DNA of 64,000 nt from Axinella damicornis (taxonomy: Eukaryota; Porifera; Demospongiae; Axinellida; Axinellidae). A program made the position numbers and the translations under genes. Location: NCBI GenBank assembly GCA_963931865.1, contig OZ007507.1, positions 15,558,450 to 15,622,449 of the forward strand, written 5' to 3'. Shown here one piece after another: positions 31,701 to 41,166 of this stretch (its first letter is position 1; the number at the start of each line of letters is the position of its first letter). The notes below the pieces were generated by a model. That model made no database searches and was not told where the DNA came from. It saw nothing but the letters and a program-made list of their open reading frames with translations.

Positions 31701-34589
31701 TAAGTAGCTGAATTGCGTACCTGTACAGACATGATCAATGAAACATATGAAATGTACCCCTATACATAAACATTACAATAAGGATGGAAATTGACCATGG
31801 ACCAGTACTGTCTTCATGCTACAGTCATAGGGACTATAGTAGGGCAACAAAAATGATGAGGTCCAGAGGCTTCAACAAAGGGACTGAGACAGGCTGCCAT
31901 CAACAGGGATACACCAGAAGTAATAACAAACAACAGCAATTTGACACTATGATACATGCATGGAAGTTGTGCTGCATTAGACCCTGCCGGGCTGCTGTTA
32001 CCATCAGCGGTAACAGCAGGAGTTAGGTAACCTGCAGTCACCAGTACACAAAAGAGACTGTGACAGCAATGTATTTAGCAATAGCATGCTCCAATATCTT
32101 TGTAAATGAGTAGCCATGAATGCAGCAATCGCTTTCAGTGATCTTACCCCTGACATAACCCCACTTACACAGTCATGTAAATGATCGATACGTTTTGTTA
32201 ACAGGGTCCTTCAGACATGTGGGAACTGTTTAGTATACAATCCAATATGTACAGTGCTACAAATAAGCTCACCGGAGAAAGGGAATAGGAGTGCTTGCAA
32301 GAGCAGAAAGTGAAACCAGTTGAAAACCTGGACATGAGGTAAGTCATAGTGCTCAGTGAGAGTAGTAACCATCAGCAATAGGAGTGGGGCTGCAACAAAA
32401 TGTATTTCGTCTAAGATTCGTACTGGCAGCCAGCATGTCTGATCTGCAGCGCATGAACATAAAATCGCATCTCTAAATTGCAACGTGATGCACTTGGTAT
32501 GACCAAGCTGATATCACTGTGATAGTGAAGAGGTGATTGACTTTGTGAACATTATGAAATAGCCAGAAAATAGTAATCATGATGTCTGCCATGATAATTA
32601 TCATCTGCCCAGCTAAAGATAAGGGCTAGCTATACTTATTGTACTTGTGCATTTCCAGACCACTATAGCGCAGTTATTGCATTAATTATTAATCATGTGT
32701 GGTCATATAATTATAACTTATGCCTATAATTAAGGTATGCCAACTACTTAGCAAGTAGAAGGCTGCACCACTAGCTATGCTGCTTGACAAGGTGGTAGCA
32801 CCTGTGTTTATCACCTTCGATGCAGATAGACCTGGGAGCCCACCGGACTTGCTTGAGTTGTGATCATTCTGGTACATATCGGGCACACATACAGACCTAC
32901 ACACGTGGTTGTATTAGTATCGGGACTCACTGTATACTTTCAATATGTCTGCTGAAGTACAGAAGTAGTTATATATTGTCACACGATTTCCGGCTTAAAT
33001 TGTGGATCGGTATAGAAGACCAAGAAAGCAACTTCATCTGACGCTATAGCCATGGCATGTTGAGTACAGTAACCTACATGTTCGGTCAGCTGCAGGATTC
33101 AGCTAGGGTCCTGAATCCTGATACCACTGTGATGATCACTGGAGGAAGGCATTGATCAAGCTGGAAGCATCTTGGGGTGATGGATGAAGAGAAATATTGA
33201 TTTGAGAACTACTGATCATGTTCCAGGACGACAGCAAGCCACTGCATGCCAAGGTGAAATATATGAGGGTCTATGTTTTTGACAAAGTTCTCATCAGTAA
33301 CCTGTACTGACTGAATGTATTCAGTTAGTACAGGATACTGATGTGGTGGAGTATTACATGATCACAACACGAGACCAACTAGCCTACTTCCCAGTGACTG
33401 TGGATCCTATGAGCACATGACATATTTGAGCTGGGCAAACTCACACTGATACAGGAAAACAAATGTGAGGGTCCACTTATTTCGAGGGGATCCAATCACT
33501 TCAATATTGCTCTGAAGTCCTGCACAGTCATGCATGCATGGAAGTCCCATTTGTGACTTGCTCCACACGCAGAACCACCCCTGCCATTGTTTCACCAGAT
33601 GCATGCAAGGTTGATTTCACATGTAAATTCATTCATCTATTCTCCTGATCTCTGACAATTTGCCCATTGACCACAACATATCATACGGCAGAATATGCAG
33701 CGACTCCGCCTCTTCCTCAGTATACAGGTTAAAGATGCACGGTCGCAGCTGTCACTACGGCATCTAGGACACTCTCCTGAACCTCAATATTAGTGTATGT
33801 TCAAAATGCTTCCACACATGGCTACGTTGCATAGCGACCAGCTACAATCAGTGGGGAGAAAGCACACAGCTGCAGAAAGGGGGGGGGGCTGAAGTGCACA
33901 GTTTCTAATGATATTCATTGCACTTCCACTAAAAATAGTGGGGGCAAGCACCCCACCAGGGGTGGATACAGAATTTGTGAAAGGGGGGGGAACCAGTAAT
34001 AATGACACGCTGCTGGAGGCAATGCACAGAGGCGTGTAGCGCTGATCATTTTTTCTTGCTCAAATATTAAAGCGCCATGTGCTAGCTAGGACATACATTA
34101 TATTATGGTGGGTGTGGTCAACTCAGCGCTCACTCATCGTACTTATGTAGCTAGCTAGCTACATAGCTGCTGGTATGAGTGAGTTCAGCAGCGAAGAATG
34201 CCGATTTCCACAGACGGTAAGTTATATTCAAGAGTAGAGAGACCTACTGTACAGTAGTCAGAAATATTTAGCTAGCTGTGTGCCAGCGTGTATGTGTGTC
34301 AGTTCAAGCCTCACTCGCGCTCGCCGAAGGGGGGGGGGGAGGGGAATGGGCCCCTTGGATCCGCCCCTGCACCCCATTCCGCCACCTAGCTATATAGCTA
34401 TGAGGATTCAAATTTAATTGCAGCATCTTGAGACATACACTTGGAACAGCAATGTCAAATAGAGTCCATGGTGGTTTTCCTCCAAGGCAGTACAGACATG
34501 ACGTCACTACTGCAACATGTCTGTGAGGGGTTAATTAGCTATAGCTAGCCCTAGTCTGCGACTTGGACTTTACTAGCCTCACTCACCAT
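16586..34589 (-). CDS. Receptor C: Ig-FN3-Sushi receptor with frameshifted C-terminus
   Basis: Eleven coding exons and 571 codons: 34587-34589 (ATG), 32273-32327, 31112-31444, 29085-29360, 28792-28983, 19304-19420, 18260-18388, 17928-18077, 17571-17744, 17202-17445, 16586-16628. Phases agree throughout, and each exon has a counterpart in receptor B. Domains: signal peptide VFNWFHFLLLQALLFPFSG, Ig-like (CPREEVTFTC), FN3, Sushi, Thr/Ser stalk, membrane helix, tail. Tail motifs: PVYAEV, NVAYCPT, NVAYGPL (ITIM-like), PVYAEP, NVAYGHT and PPPIPPK. Relative to B, the last exon has lost one base after ACCTGACCC, so the frame ends early at TGA (16586-16588) and the final proline-rich motif, still legible downstream in another frame, is not translated. 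The membrane-exon donor also moved upstream, dropping the GKQ codons present in B. A 9.4 kb intron separates Sushi from stalk and hosts mobile DNA. Confidence 0.85.
17786..17855. repeat. AAC microsatellite, about 23 units
   Basis: An uninterrupted ACA/AAC tract in the intron between the first and second tail exons of receptor C. The apparent poly-Asn and poly-Cys frames across it are artefacts. Confidence 0.95.
18695..18806. mobile_element. Fold-back element, about 112 bp
   Basis: Near-perfect hairpin: TCCTCATTCCCAGGCCTTCT at the left pairs with CCTGGAAACGAGGCTA at the right, and the inner arm CAGCATTTGTCGCTTGCAG pairs exactly with its complement. It belongs to the TAGCCTCGTTCCCAGGCC-ended family. 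It is in the receptor C intron between stalk and membrane exons. Confidence 0.7.
20159..20231. repeat. CA microsatellite
   Basis: Interrupted then pure CA dinucleotide tract inside the large receptor C intron. Confidence 0.95.
20329..20388. repeat. Two tandem 30-bp copies
   Basis: The unit starting GTAAATTTACATGACTTACT is present twice head to tail with one difference (CGTGG against CATGG). It is within the large receptor C intron and non-coding. Confidence 0.85.
21162..22842. mobile_element. 1.68-kb DNA element with ~450-bp inverted ends and 9-bp target duplication
   Basis: Both ends start GGGCCTATGGAAAAGACAG, run through a GGAAACGGAAAACGG-type array, and stay complementary for about 450 bp up to the TTAAATGGAGAACACTCCA motif. 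CAATATGCT flanks it exactly on both sides (21153-21161 and 22843-22851). Long inverted repeats with a 9-bp duplication are typical of Mutator-like (MULE) elements; Merlin is an alternative. The centre (about 21620-22375) has no full transposase, only broken minus-strand frames (for example one containing KRTAADTSAIGEAARKVDRS), so it is non-autonomous and may carry captured sequence. It lies just beyond the stop codon of the neighbouring large open frame. Confidence 0.8.
22858..26652 (-). CDS. Large intronless transposase-like protein inside receptor C intron
   Basis: A 1,264-codon uninterrupted frame. The first ATG is at 26650-26652, reading MAFIRLVALDINCG; the frame stays open 11 codons upstream to a GTG and passes a possible acceptor CCTTCTCAG. 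Counting from the upstream GTG, GDHPAQQFERG lies at 580-590, a Cys-rich GGTYKCGGCGC at 594-604, CEPLHDLKGHLGNLF at 711-725 and NTENQERIFGQAR at 858-870. A degenerate repeat of SHQTSDQS-like units lies near 1070-1160. The GDxPA + CxxC and PLHDLxGHL pattern resembles DDE transposases of the CACTA/Plavaka/KDZ kind, but this is an analogy I cannot verify. No terminal repeats of its own were found. Full length without stops suggests a recent or selected coding sequence. Alternatives are a domesticated gene or an uncharacterised element. Confidence 0.6.
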   Translation of the reverse strand: MAFIRLVALDINCGFARTAIRELTPRQRGPNKEIDKEKRASEFKELFAQCPKYGLNESYFVSSGRNGSLFDRDCEKIGVYFTGRWNPKESRVEYEQVFSSSNWKALTQHKKQEHTLAMCKPCRDDHFSLQTRFPQGPYFEPQPVLTINTDELKQLGKCHATRKVFSELNSSFSEAFGQDFTDAVAKDRQVPLQMKQTTNERKGKLRSVYRKCRDKENEGRQKTAAIAVLAEDHSLRSYQRKRLLQSFETPPSKKARPRVAKTHSPDLSKVTWNKQAVLDDLKAHPSAPPAINWQKFAKEHNVPGRNCGQVVKEFAMKSGIDTSRLECGPSLPRIRACKRTLPGSEISGGSDPTPAAIKDEWSKMVTSGELSLGVPCIPYRLVKFSTKNGELVRKEIQVEGRKFPLSEVRQKLLQRKEKYMRLNTDEEIEEMSLSELHSLVAKSQSIPPNTDMEELRSTIKANQRTRTLAFWHDHGTILGLGTILMTIHVVYDRATFYTQAEYAQRFGSIENVQSMVERPEIYMFAAGSSSAEDQAALLQDRIDCLPSLSSPVPASNGILIHDKLGFMIGDHPAQQFERGTQQGGTYKCGGCGCKNTMLEDLAHALHCEWRSLKDLQRTAIAGKLGKQPGTIKPFTNLLVAQLREELHARKIFSTDCPKKELQEVLTSILKGVQRVPTLLLFNPTQELDDLHLGAYTVLDCEPLHDLKGHLGNLFKELPHILPHGVSEKTKEIIEANTKDKMTGADHRMIAIELRLSLVQASVDPAILLLIDTAVRISELLYLPEEKRTPRRILQLYNCTWLHHELCSTMFTTFHGDMSRNKFFGAYLHAIVVHAPSQLEIISLFSVNTENQERIFGQARKTATATSNRQPHTLISTILLRLQAKSQYRDIYGSVKQGESRVAKAGANIPPYKGTVVKDDFIQRRTKSWQAHLQRLSRFLVAGEGVWWEKTQDGYHFFDGDEDLECHNEGPPLLHHRSVLLQEVGKQQRAAWKMILHHGIKVPTPRLYLYDEAGNPVPSSDQSTSVHSVSDQSTLSHQTSHQLCPTEYDSIPSHQTNGQSILSQPTSNESIPSYTSNNQSIASHPTGDQTVASHQTSDRTIVSHQTSDQSHTVSETENDNMETNTENDETDTVLEFTDISESVAVFQNDQAEDQCYRTTHAMQIAKVIGHTPDLATFDKLRSQMKRKQLKSHEEYSKHDKLLAALQKAILTQRSSLMDSITHIEQRHFQLHGSLPTEKSACPEYTGLLHKYKLSNKLLKAWNISL
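26988..27077. repeat. Short fold-back element
   Basis: AGTCTAGCCG...CTGGCCG at the left is complementary to CGGCCAGG...CGGCTAGACT at the right, with one extra base. It is about 90 bp in total, upstream of the large transposase-like frame. Confidence 0.6.
27600..28060. other. CpG-rich non-coding stretch in the large intron
   Basis: Rich in CG dinucleotides relative to flanking DNA, with an inverted CCTACCGGGTAG/CTACCCGGTAGG pair. It may hold a promoter for the large minus-strand frame that starts about 1 kb further on. That role is inference. Confidence 0.3.
28701..28738. repeat. ACAG tetranucleotide microsatellite
   Basis: About nine CAGA units begin roughly 50 bp beyond the donor of the receptor C Sushi exon. 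Confidence 0.95.
29488..30107. mobile_element. piggyBac-like miniature element, copy 1
   Basis: Bounded by TTAA, with inverted ends CCCTTTAACC and GGCTTAAAGGG. It lies in the receptor C intron between the Ig and FN3 exons. The TTAA duplication and CCC-starting ends suggest a piggyBac-derived non-autonomous element. Copy 1 contains a short internal duplication of AATTCTCGGGTCAATGAATC. The frames over it are not genes. Confidence 0.75.
30222..30831. mobile_element. piggyBac-like miniature element, copy 2
   Basis: Nearly identical to copy 1, in the same orientation and only 114 bp away. It is also bounded by TTAA and carries an extra CACCACCAATTTGCAGG segment. The high identity suggests a recent insertion or local duplication. 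A diverged third copy is at 42240-42470. Confidence 0.75.
33957..34369. mobile_element. hAT-like miniature element
   Basis: Ends CAGGGGTGGATAC and GGATCCGCCCCTG are inverted, and its interior (ACAGAGGCGTGTAGCGCTGATC) matches the elements at 2133-2485 and 3171-3697. CACCCC occurs beside both ends, but a clean 5-bp duplication is not seen. It lies in receptor C intron 1. Confidence 0.65.
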
Positions 34590-35037
34590 TGACACTGTCT
34601 TTGACCTTGAACAACTGCAGATTCAGCTTTCAGAGCAGGATCAGACGCATAGCTATAGTTTGCATAAAATTAATAAGCCTAGAAAGTACTTTGCTGGGCG
34701 GACATCCACCGTTCACAGCCAGAACCGCAACGGTGGGTGTGGTTAAGGTAGTTTCGTCATAGCAATCGTCGGTGCAAATCTGCTCTCAATAGCCGGTAGT
34801 ATCGTTAGAAATGATTTTATTTAATAATAGCTTGAATGAAAAGTGTGTGCGGTGTGACCCTGAGATGTATTATGGAAGACAAAATGATCTGTGATAAAAT
34901 GAAAATCTCTGAAAAAATGCAATTCTTCGACCTGTGGCCAATACATTACAAGTGCATTAATGAGGTAGCCTACAATGTAGCTATATTTAGTAATGCAGTT
35001 ACCGTTTGTATGGAGAGGGAGTATAGCTACATACTAG

Positions 35038-35421
35038 CTATATGATGTTGCTGGGTACTACTGCTTCATAAGCAACATTTCGGTTTAGTTCAATTTCCGG
35101 AGTGAGTGAATTTAATTGTTGCTCATGCTCAGCAGCACACGTACACGGTCTATAGTCCTTCTTCTTCCTTGCCGATATGTAGCAATGCACTGCTCCTCCA
35201 GTCAAAACCCCAAACGTGAAAGAGAGAATAGCAGCTGCAGCAGCTATGCAGATCACAGTGATTTCATTTGTTCCAGTACTGAACTGGCTCTGCGAGCTCA
35301 TCCTCTCTATCAGACAAAACAGCACAAGATAATGTGCAACAAATAACTTTACCAGGTACTAGGTAGAAGGCATAAATCAAAATGTAGCTATGTATACCTA
35401 TGCTAGACTATACTATTCCAG

Positions 35422-35468
<47 letters not shown>

Positions 35469-38400
35469 CTTCCTCCATCTAATTCACAAGAAGGTCTAAA
35501 ACCTTCATGAACAAACTCTTTGTGCACCGAACGTTTTACCTTCAACTGTCCTGATGCATATCAATTCAGCAGGATTTATAGTCCACAAGCCATCATCTGC
35601 ACATCTTGCTCTCATATGAGCCTGTCCGTTATGACATTGATAGACATACATCACAGAGGATCCTGAAGCATTACTGTTGTTGTATATCTCAATAAAGCCA
35701 TCAGTAGGTGGTGGATCACCACAATCAACTAGTTGCAATAGAAGAAACATCAGGTTATTGCGCATCATACAATTCAATTTAGCAAGCTGCATTGTGTTAT
35801 AGTAGCTAGTTCCAAATCAAAATGTTTGCAGAATCTATATAATTATATAGTGTCTGTTTCTACCACCAGACAAAATCATGACTATAGCCACGTTCACATG
35901 CCTTCACCACCTCTGGTCTTTGCAATATGTAATGCAAACGCTAAATCATTTGTGCAATCAGTATTAGTAACTCGAGTAACAGTGAACTTGATGGCATCAA
36001 AGGATGCACTGCTAGGAGAATGGAGTCCTACTTGTAGCTACCCCCGTCATGTAGCTACTGGTTTCATTTCCAAGGTTTCAAAATTTCATAATGACTGGAT
36101 TGGGAGTCCGTACCCAGAATTGCCATACAGTATACATGCAGTGGGCATTGAGCCTGTGAAGGGGGTGTCTATGGACCCCCATCCAAGATAACTAACCACT
36201 AATTCAAGCCTAACTAAAGGCCATCTCTTGGTAGAAAAAACAGTTTTGCATAACTGAATGTAATCTGTTGCCCAGAAGTGTATAGCTAGCTAGCTATCAC
36301 GTGAATAGCTAGCTACCTGGAGGTGGTTTAGCACAAGTTAAATCTGCAGGGTTGGGAGTCCAACTGCCATTTGCTGTGCATACTGCTCTTATTTGCCCTT
36401 CTGGTACAAGGCCTGGGTTGCAGCGGTAGAGTAACTCCGTGCCCTCTGTTGTACTGTTGTAGACATCAGCGGAGGCATTCACCGGCAGATCTGGATCACC
36501 ACAGTCAGCTTCACGTATAGAGGAAGGGAATTACTTGAGAATGAAATAATGTGCCACAGAGAGTTTGTAGGGTCCACTACTATTATACCTGGTACCCTGC
36601 AGAAAAGTAGAACAGGGTTTGGGCTCCACCCTTCATCCAGTGTGCAGACAGCTGTCATCCTCCCAGTTGGAAGCATACCTGAGTTGCACTGATAGAATAC
36701 CTGTGAACCTACTGTTGTACTATGATAATTCATGTTTGAAATAGAGCCATTTCTTGGAGGGAATGGGACTCCACAATCTCCTAGATAAGGTATGTGTGTA
36801 GGGAAGATGACATTAATATCATTCATCAAGTGGATATGTAAAGAAAGCTTTTAACCCACCATTCCTGGTTCATGATGTCAGTCATCCAGCAATAAACTTT
36901 TTCAATGGGTGAATTCTAGTAGGTAATTACCCCCTTTGAGGAGATATGGTCCGCCTAGTTATGCACTTGGAAATCTATTTTGTTAAGCAAGCATCCTAAC
37001 TCATGGGTGGTATATGATTGAATTGGTAACCAGGTTGCTAATATTCAACTATGTACCATTCAACTATATCATTCAACTAGGATATTTCAGTGGTGTAGGA
37101 AGCACAGCGGCCGGAGCGGCCATGGCCGCTGCACTTTTTCGGCCCCCCAAAATAAAATTTGTCGCTTTACAACCGTACGCAACGGCATACCTCACCTACT
37201 TCAATAATATGCACGGATTACGCATGTGCTAGGCGCTCTAGATGCGTGCGCACGTGTATCCTTCGAGGTGTTAGTTTGAGTTTCTCAGCAGCTGTCACTG
37301 TCAGGATCCTGAAGTAAGCCAAAATTTCTGGGGGGGCATGCCCCCAGACCCCCTTGTAAGTGTGTGCTTTGCACACACGTTGGTAGCTACTTCCATATGC
37401 TGCTAATGGCTTCTCCACTTTCTATTTGCCGGCTGAGGTGCAATACAGAGCTTCCTGCCGCTTAAAAGAAAAAGAGGGGGGGGGGGGGGGGGGGGAATTC
37501 CGCGCCTCTCCACTTTGAATTTGCTTCCTACACCACTGTATTTGGTAGAAATGATAACCCAATTCAACATTCAAGCAGTGACGTATCTACGGCAGGGCGC
37601 TTCAAGCCCAATAAATGTAGCTACTATAGTTGTAGCTAGATATTCAATTTCAAGGTTCATGACCTTTGTACATAATATTATTGTTACAAAAACAACCACT
37701 CAGTCTGATGCCAAGGGGGATTCCAGTCCAATTGACTCACAATCTCCCTGGCTTCCCACTACTTTCTTGGATTGTGCATGCATGTCACTTACTAACACTT
37801 TGTCTTCCAATCTCTAGTGTAGAAGCCTCACTTATCCCAGCACAGTTTGTTGCTGTCACACTCACAGTGTACATGGAATTAAGAGCAGCAGATGCCTCAG
37901 AACTCACAACAGAGAATGATGAATTACTTGCTGGATGACTGTTTATAGAAACTGTGTAATTATCCACTACTGCATCGTCCTGTGGATGGTCCCAGTTGAA
38001 TAAGACAGTCGAGTTGATTGGAGTACATTCAGTGAGTATGAATGTCAGGTTTTTGGGAGGAGACGGCTGGCCTGTTGGTGGAAAATACAAAGTGCAGCTA
38101 CTACTATTCTGTTTGTCCAAATCATTATACCTCTTGCAATCTCAAGCTGCTGTGATTGCTTCAAGGAAAGATATTCATAATAATAAAGGAGTGCTTGTAT
38201 TGGTGCTTTTATGCATATGCATTGCTGATGGTATTTACCTGTAATTGTTAGCTGTCTGCTGACTCTCATTCTTTGATCGAAACACTCAACCATGGCCCCA
38301 TTCAATCTCATCGGTGAAGCAATGACAGCCATTGTGGATGTCATATCTGCAAGAATCCTCATGTTTGGATTCTGAGTCACATTAGTCAATGTAGCATGGA

Positions 38401-38742
38401 ACTCTCCCCTAACCACTTTGTAGCCAATGGAATCGATACTAAGAAATGTAATTGGATCTCTTTCATCAATGAATGGTTGAATTATCCACTCTAAACTTGC
38501 TCCTTGGACAACTGTGCACTGGAATGTTACAATTTCTTCAGGACAGGCAACATTTCTCCCATGTTTCTCTAGACTAGATGTCAGAAACAAACCACCTGCA
38601 GCAACTATTTTAAAATCAGAAATAGCAGGTATGAAGATTACATAAGTCAATCAGTGCCATCGATTCACTAACCTGTTCCAGACCTGTATGACAAACAGCT
38701 TGTGAGGAAAAGTGTGGAAACAGTCAAGTGCCAGATAAACAT
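35038..38742 (-). CDS. Receptor D: Ig-FN3-Sushi x3 receptor with one ITIM-like motif
   Basis: Seven coding exons and 515 codons: 38673-38742, 38239-38595, 37793-38071, 36589-36780, 36317-36508, 35540-35728, 35038-35306. All internal junctions are phase 1. It starts MFIWHLTVSTLFLTSCLSYR (signal peptide). The Ig-like domain has CPEEIVTFQC, LEW and AMVEC; FN3 has NWDHPQDD and DNYTVSI. Three successive four-Cys Sushi domains (each opening DCG) are each encoded by one exon of 189-192 bp, so this branch gained Sushi modules by exon duplication. There is no Ser/Thr stalk exon. The membrane helix (about 442-467) is followed by RKKK and a short tail ending NVAYEAVVPSNII, where VAYEAV fits the ITIM consensus at Tyr 506. 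It is related to B and C but lacks their proline-rich tail. It diverges from a plus-strand first exon at 39332. Confidence 0.9.
35423..35466. repeat. 44-base homopolymer of C
   Basis: A pure C run in the intron before the last exon of receptor D. The length may be affected by assembly or sequencing. Confidence 0.95.
37088..37538. mobile_element. hAT-like miniature element with 5-bp target duplication
   Basis: CAGTGGTGTAGGAAGC and GCTTCCTACACCACTG are exact inverted ends, flanked by TATTT on both sides (37083-37087, 37539-37543). It contains a 20-base G run at 37476-37495. It lies in the receptor D intron between FN3 and the first Sushi exon. Confidence 0.8.
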
Positions 38743-39035
38743 CTTCCCTGCAATTGATTATCCATGCATATACGTATATACAGTGAAGACTTTCAGCTTA
38801 CATCAAAACATACTGCACAGTAGCTGCAGTGCATTAGCTATAATTATGTGCAGCATGCAGATAGAACGAGATTATGGATAAGTACATAAATCTAAAAGCA
38901 CAAAACTACTGTCTTCTCACCATAATATTATATCTTTTGGTGAGCCAGCCCTGTAGGTTGCATGGCACTTTGCAGCTATGTCCGCAGTACGAAACCATAG
39001 ATAATAAACTCTTTATTATCTATGTTATTATCGAG

Positions 39036-39560
39036 AGCAACCGCACTCCTGGTAGCTGTTGCAACCCCGGTTGCGACTCGCCGTAGCGCAAGCTAAGTAT
39101 CGACGCGACGTGAGTTCTAATTAACGCACATGCCACGTGGCAACCACGCTCTGTCGATCGCTAGCAAAGGGAAGACACGGCGTTATTACAGCACTTACAA
39201 CTTTGCCAGGACGGTGAGTTTTGGCATGTAAGCGTCAGTGAACGACAGCGATTACAGCTGTGAGGTCAGATTCTTTGTGGGGCCTTCGTAAGACTGTACT
39301 AGCAACCAACGTCGAAGAGAGCGATCGAGCAATGGCGGCCGACGGCACAACAAATGCGCTTGTATCTCCACCACCAAGGTGAGTTTCAGCACAATTATTA
39401 TACGTTTGTCTAACTGCATGATAGCCATCACGACGGTGTAGTCAGAATCTCTGTAGACCTTTCCTGCGAGCTATGGGGTTTGATTATTTACATTAATTAG
39501 ATTAATTATTTACGCGGCACAATTTTTCCCCTACCAGGAGTGTAACTATGACGAAATTAA
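39036..39560. repeat. Left arm of a ~500-bp inverted segmental duplication
   Basis: Matches 45620-46125 in reverse orientation. Shared landmarks in order are GCAACCGCACTCCTGGTAGC, GCCACGTGGCA, AAGCGTCAGTGAACGACAGC, the 47-bp first exon, GGTGTAGTCAGAATCTCTGT and CGCGGCACAATTTTTCCCCT. It differs from its partner by scattered substitutions and small gaps, so it is not a recent assembly artefact. Confidence 0.8.
39332..39378 (+). CDS. Putative first coding exon, MAADGTTNALVSPPP
   Basis: ATG in a good context (GAGCAATGG) is followed by 15 codons and a GTGAGT donor in phase 2. The inverted copy at 45766-45812 has the same length and donor, with protein MAASGETKALISPPP; the pattern of changes is compatible with coding constraint. 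A possible next exon is 39793-39828, in phase, adding YTLQTLHGHQP. The remaining exons could not be traced, so the product is unknown. It could also be a duplicated promoter plus first exon with no gene body. Confidence 0.4.
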
Positions 39561-40284
39561 ACATGCGAACGTGAATCTATTCTGCAAATAATTTATCGTA
39601 TTCATGTGCAGTGACGTGTAGAAAGTTAATAAGTCGCCTATTGAACTTTTCCTGTTACTACGCTATGAATAGTGTTTACCAGAAAGTAGTTTGTGATGTC
39701 ACACTTGTTTACACGTAGTATTCCATCGTGTCTTATATCTATGAGTATTCTAAATTCGTTGTGCATTGTGGATTTGCGATCCTGCTTTTCAGTTACACTC
39801 TACAGACACTACACGGGCATCAACCATGGTAAGCCTACTTTTAGGGTGCGGTTGGTACGAAACCCTACTAGCCCCCTTTCCGACCGGCCGGTCAATCTTA
39901 TTAACTCTGACATGTACGCAAGGGCTACATGTACAAGGACACTGAAGTGGATATTGGTCCGGCAGGAAGTAGGGCAATGGGTTAGGGTATTATTAGGGCC
40001 AGGGCCGGTTCTAGACGCGCGCGCGTTTCAGGTACCTATACCTAAAGTATGTACTTCCTGCCGGACTAATATCCACGTCGGAAGTGCAAACCTCGCCTGC
40101 ACTTGCGTACGTGTATTAGCTAAGCTACAACCATTGTGTACGTTGACCCCGAGATGGCACATGATTGTATCGATTGTGGAGTCACGTAGACAGGCTTTGT
40201 AAAGCATCCTCAGCACTAACCTTGGTATCAGAATAATTTACAGGCATTAATAAGCCAGTTGCACGCAAGCGAAAGTATTCACGG

Positions 40285-41045
40285 AATGTATGACGTCACA
40301 TCCGGTTGCTATATTGCAGCTACGTTAAGTATTGCAGTCAATGGAGAAATCGGTAGGTGGGCGTTTGAAATGTGCGCGTGATTAAAACTATGCCGATCAG
40401 ACAATTTAAGTGACCGCGGTGATAAACAAGAGACCTGGACGTTCAAGACGGTGAGCGAAGTGTGAGAATCGGTTGAAGTACGAACGAGAACAAAGCGGTC
40501 TTGCTACGTCTACAGCCCCCCTGCCTCCAGTGTTCAGGCTCTGTTCCTGCATAGCTAGATTATTATACTTCGAAGGTATTAGATGATGATGATGATGATG
40601 AAACTTTATTACCCCTTCAGCATGTGGCTGCTGATCTTCCAGGGGGCCCTGCATACATACAATACATATACAGTAAAGCAAAAGGAAAAAGTGCAATAGC
40701 TATACATACTATGAAAAGGTATGGTTTCTGTGACGCTTACTGCCGCGGACATACCGGGAGCAGACCTGAGCGAGCTGCTGGTTCTCTTTTGGCATCGCTA
40801 TCGGGAAAAGTGCCTGGAACAAGCTTGTGACTGCGATCTCAGCTGCCTGCCATCCATCCAAAACACGCTGAACCATCTCGGTCTCGTACCTGGATCGCTT
40901 GGAAATCGGTGGAAGAAGGCGACATGAACTGTGTAATCCGTATGGTTTTAGTCACGCGCAGGTTTCAAACCGCCACCTGCCAATTTTGCCATTCACTGCA
41001 ATACTTAACGTGGCTATAAAAGAGCAACCGGATGTAACGTCACGT
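40285..41045. repeat. Inverted pair, ~120-bp arms
   Basis: About 40285-40410 (GACGTCACATCCGGTTGC, then TACGTTAAGTATTGCAGT) is matched in reverse at 40925-41045 with moderate divergence. The 500-bp centre has a GAT microsatellite and a 68-codon plus-strand frame (40721-40927) of uncertain meaning. It could be an old element or a second small inverted duplication. Confidence 0.5.
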
Positions 41046-41166
41046 CAATCAAATTCCTTCACTCTTGTGTGCAACTGGCTTATTGTCACATGTTACAGGC
41101 TCAGGCAGTACGGATATTCTGTATGCCAATGGAGTCTACCTGGTTAACAGGCATCATGCATAAAGT

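Noticed and set aside
16586..34589. Reading the tail exons at 16.5-19.4 kb and the Ig/FN3/Sushi exons at 28.8-32.3 kb as two separate genes.
   Set aside because: Neither half is complete alone, phases join exactly, and the exon order equals receptor B; the gap is explained by inserted mobile DNA.
40721..40927. A 68-codon plus-strand frame starting MVSVTLTAADIPGADL.
   Set aside because: Only the first part looks protein-like, it has no supported splice partners and it lies between inverted repeats; not enough to call a gene.
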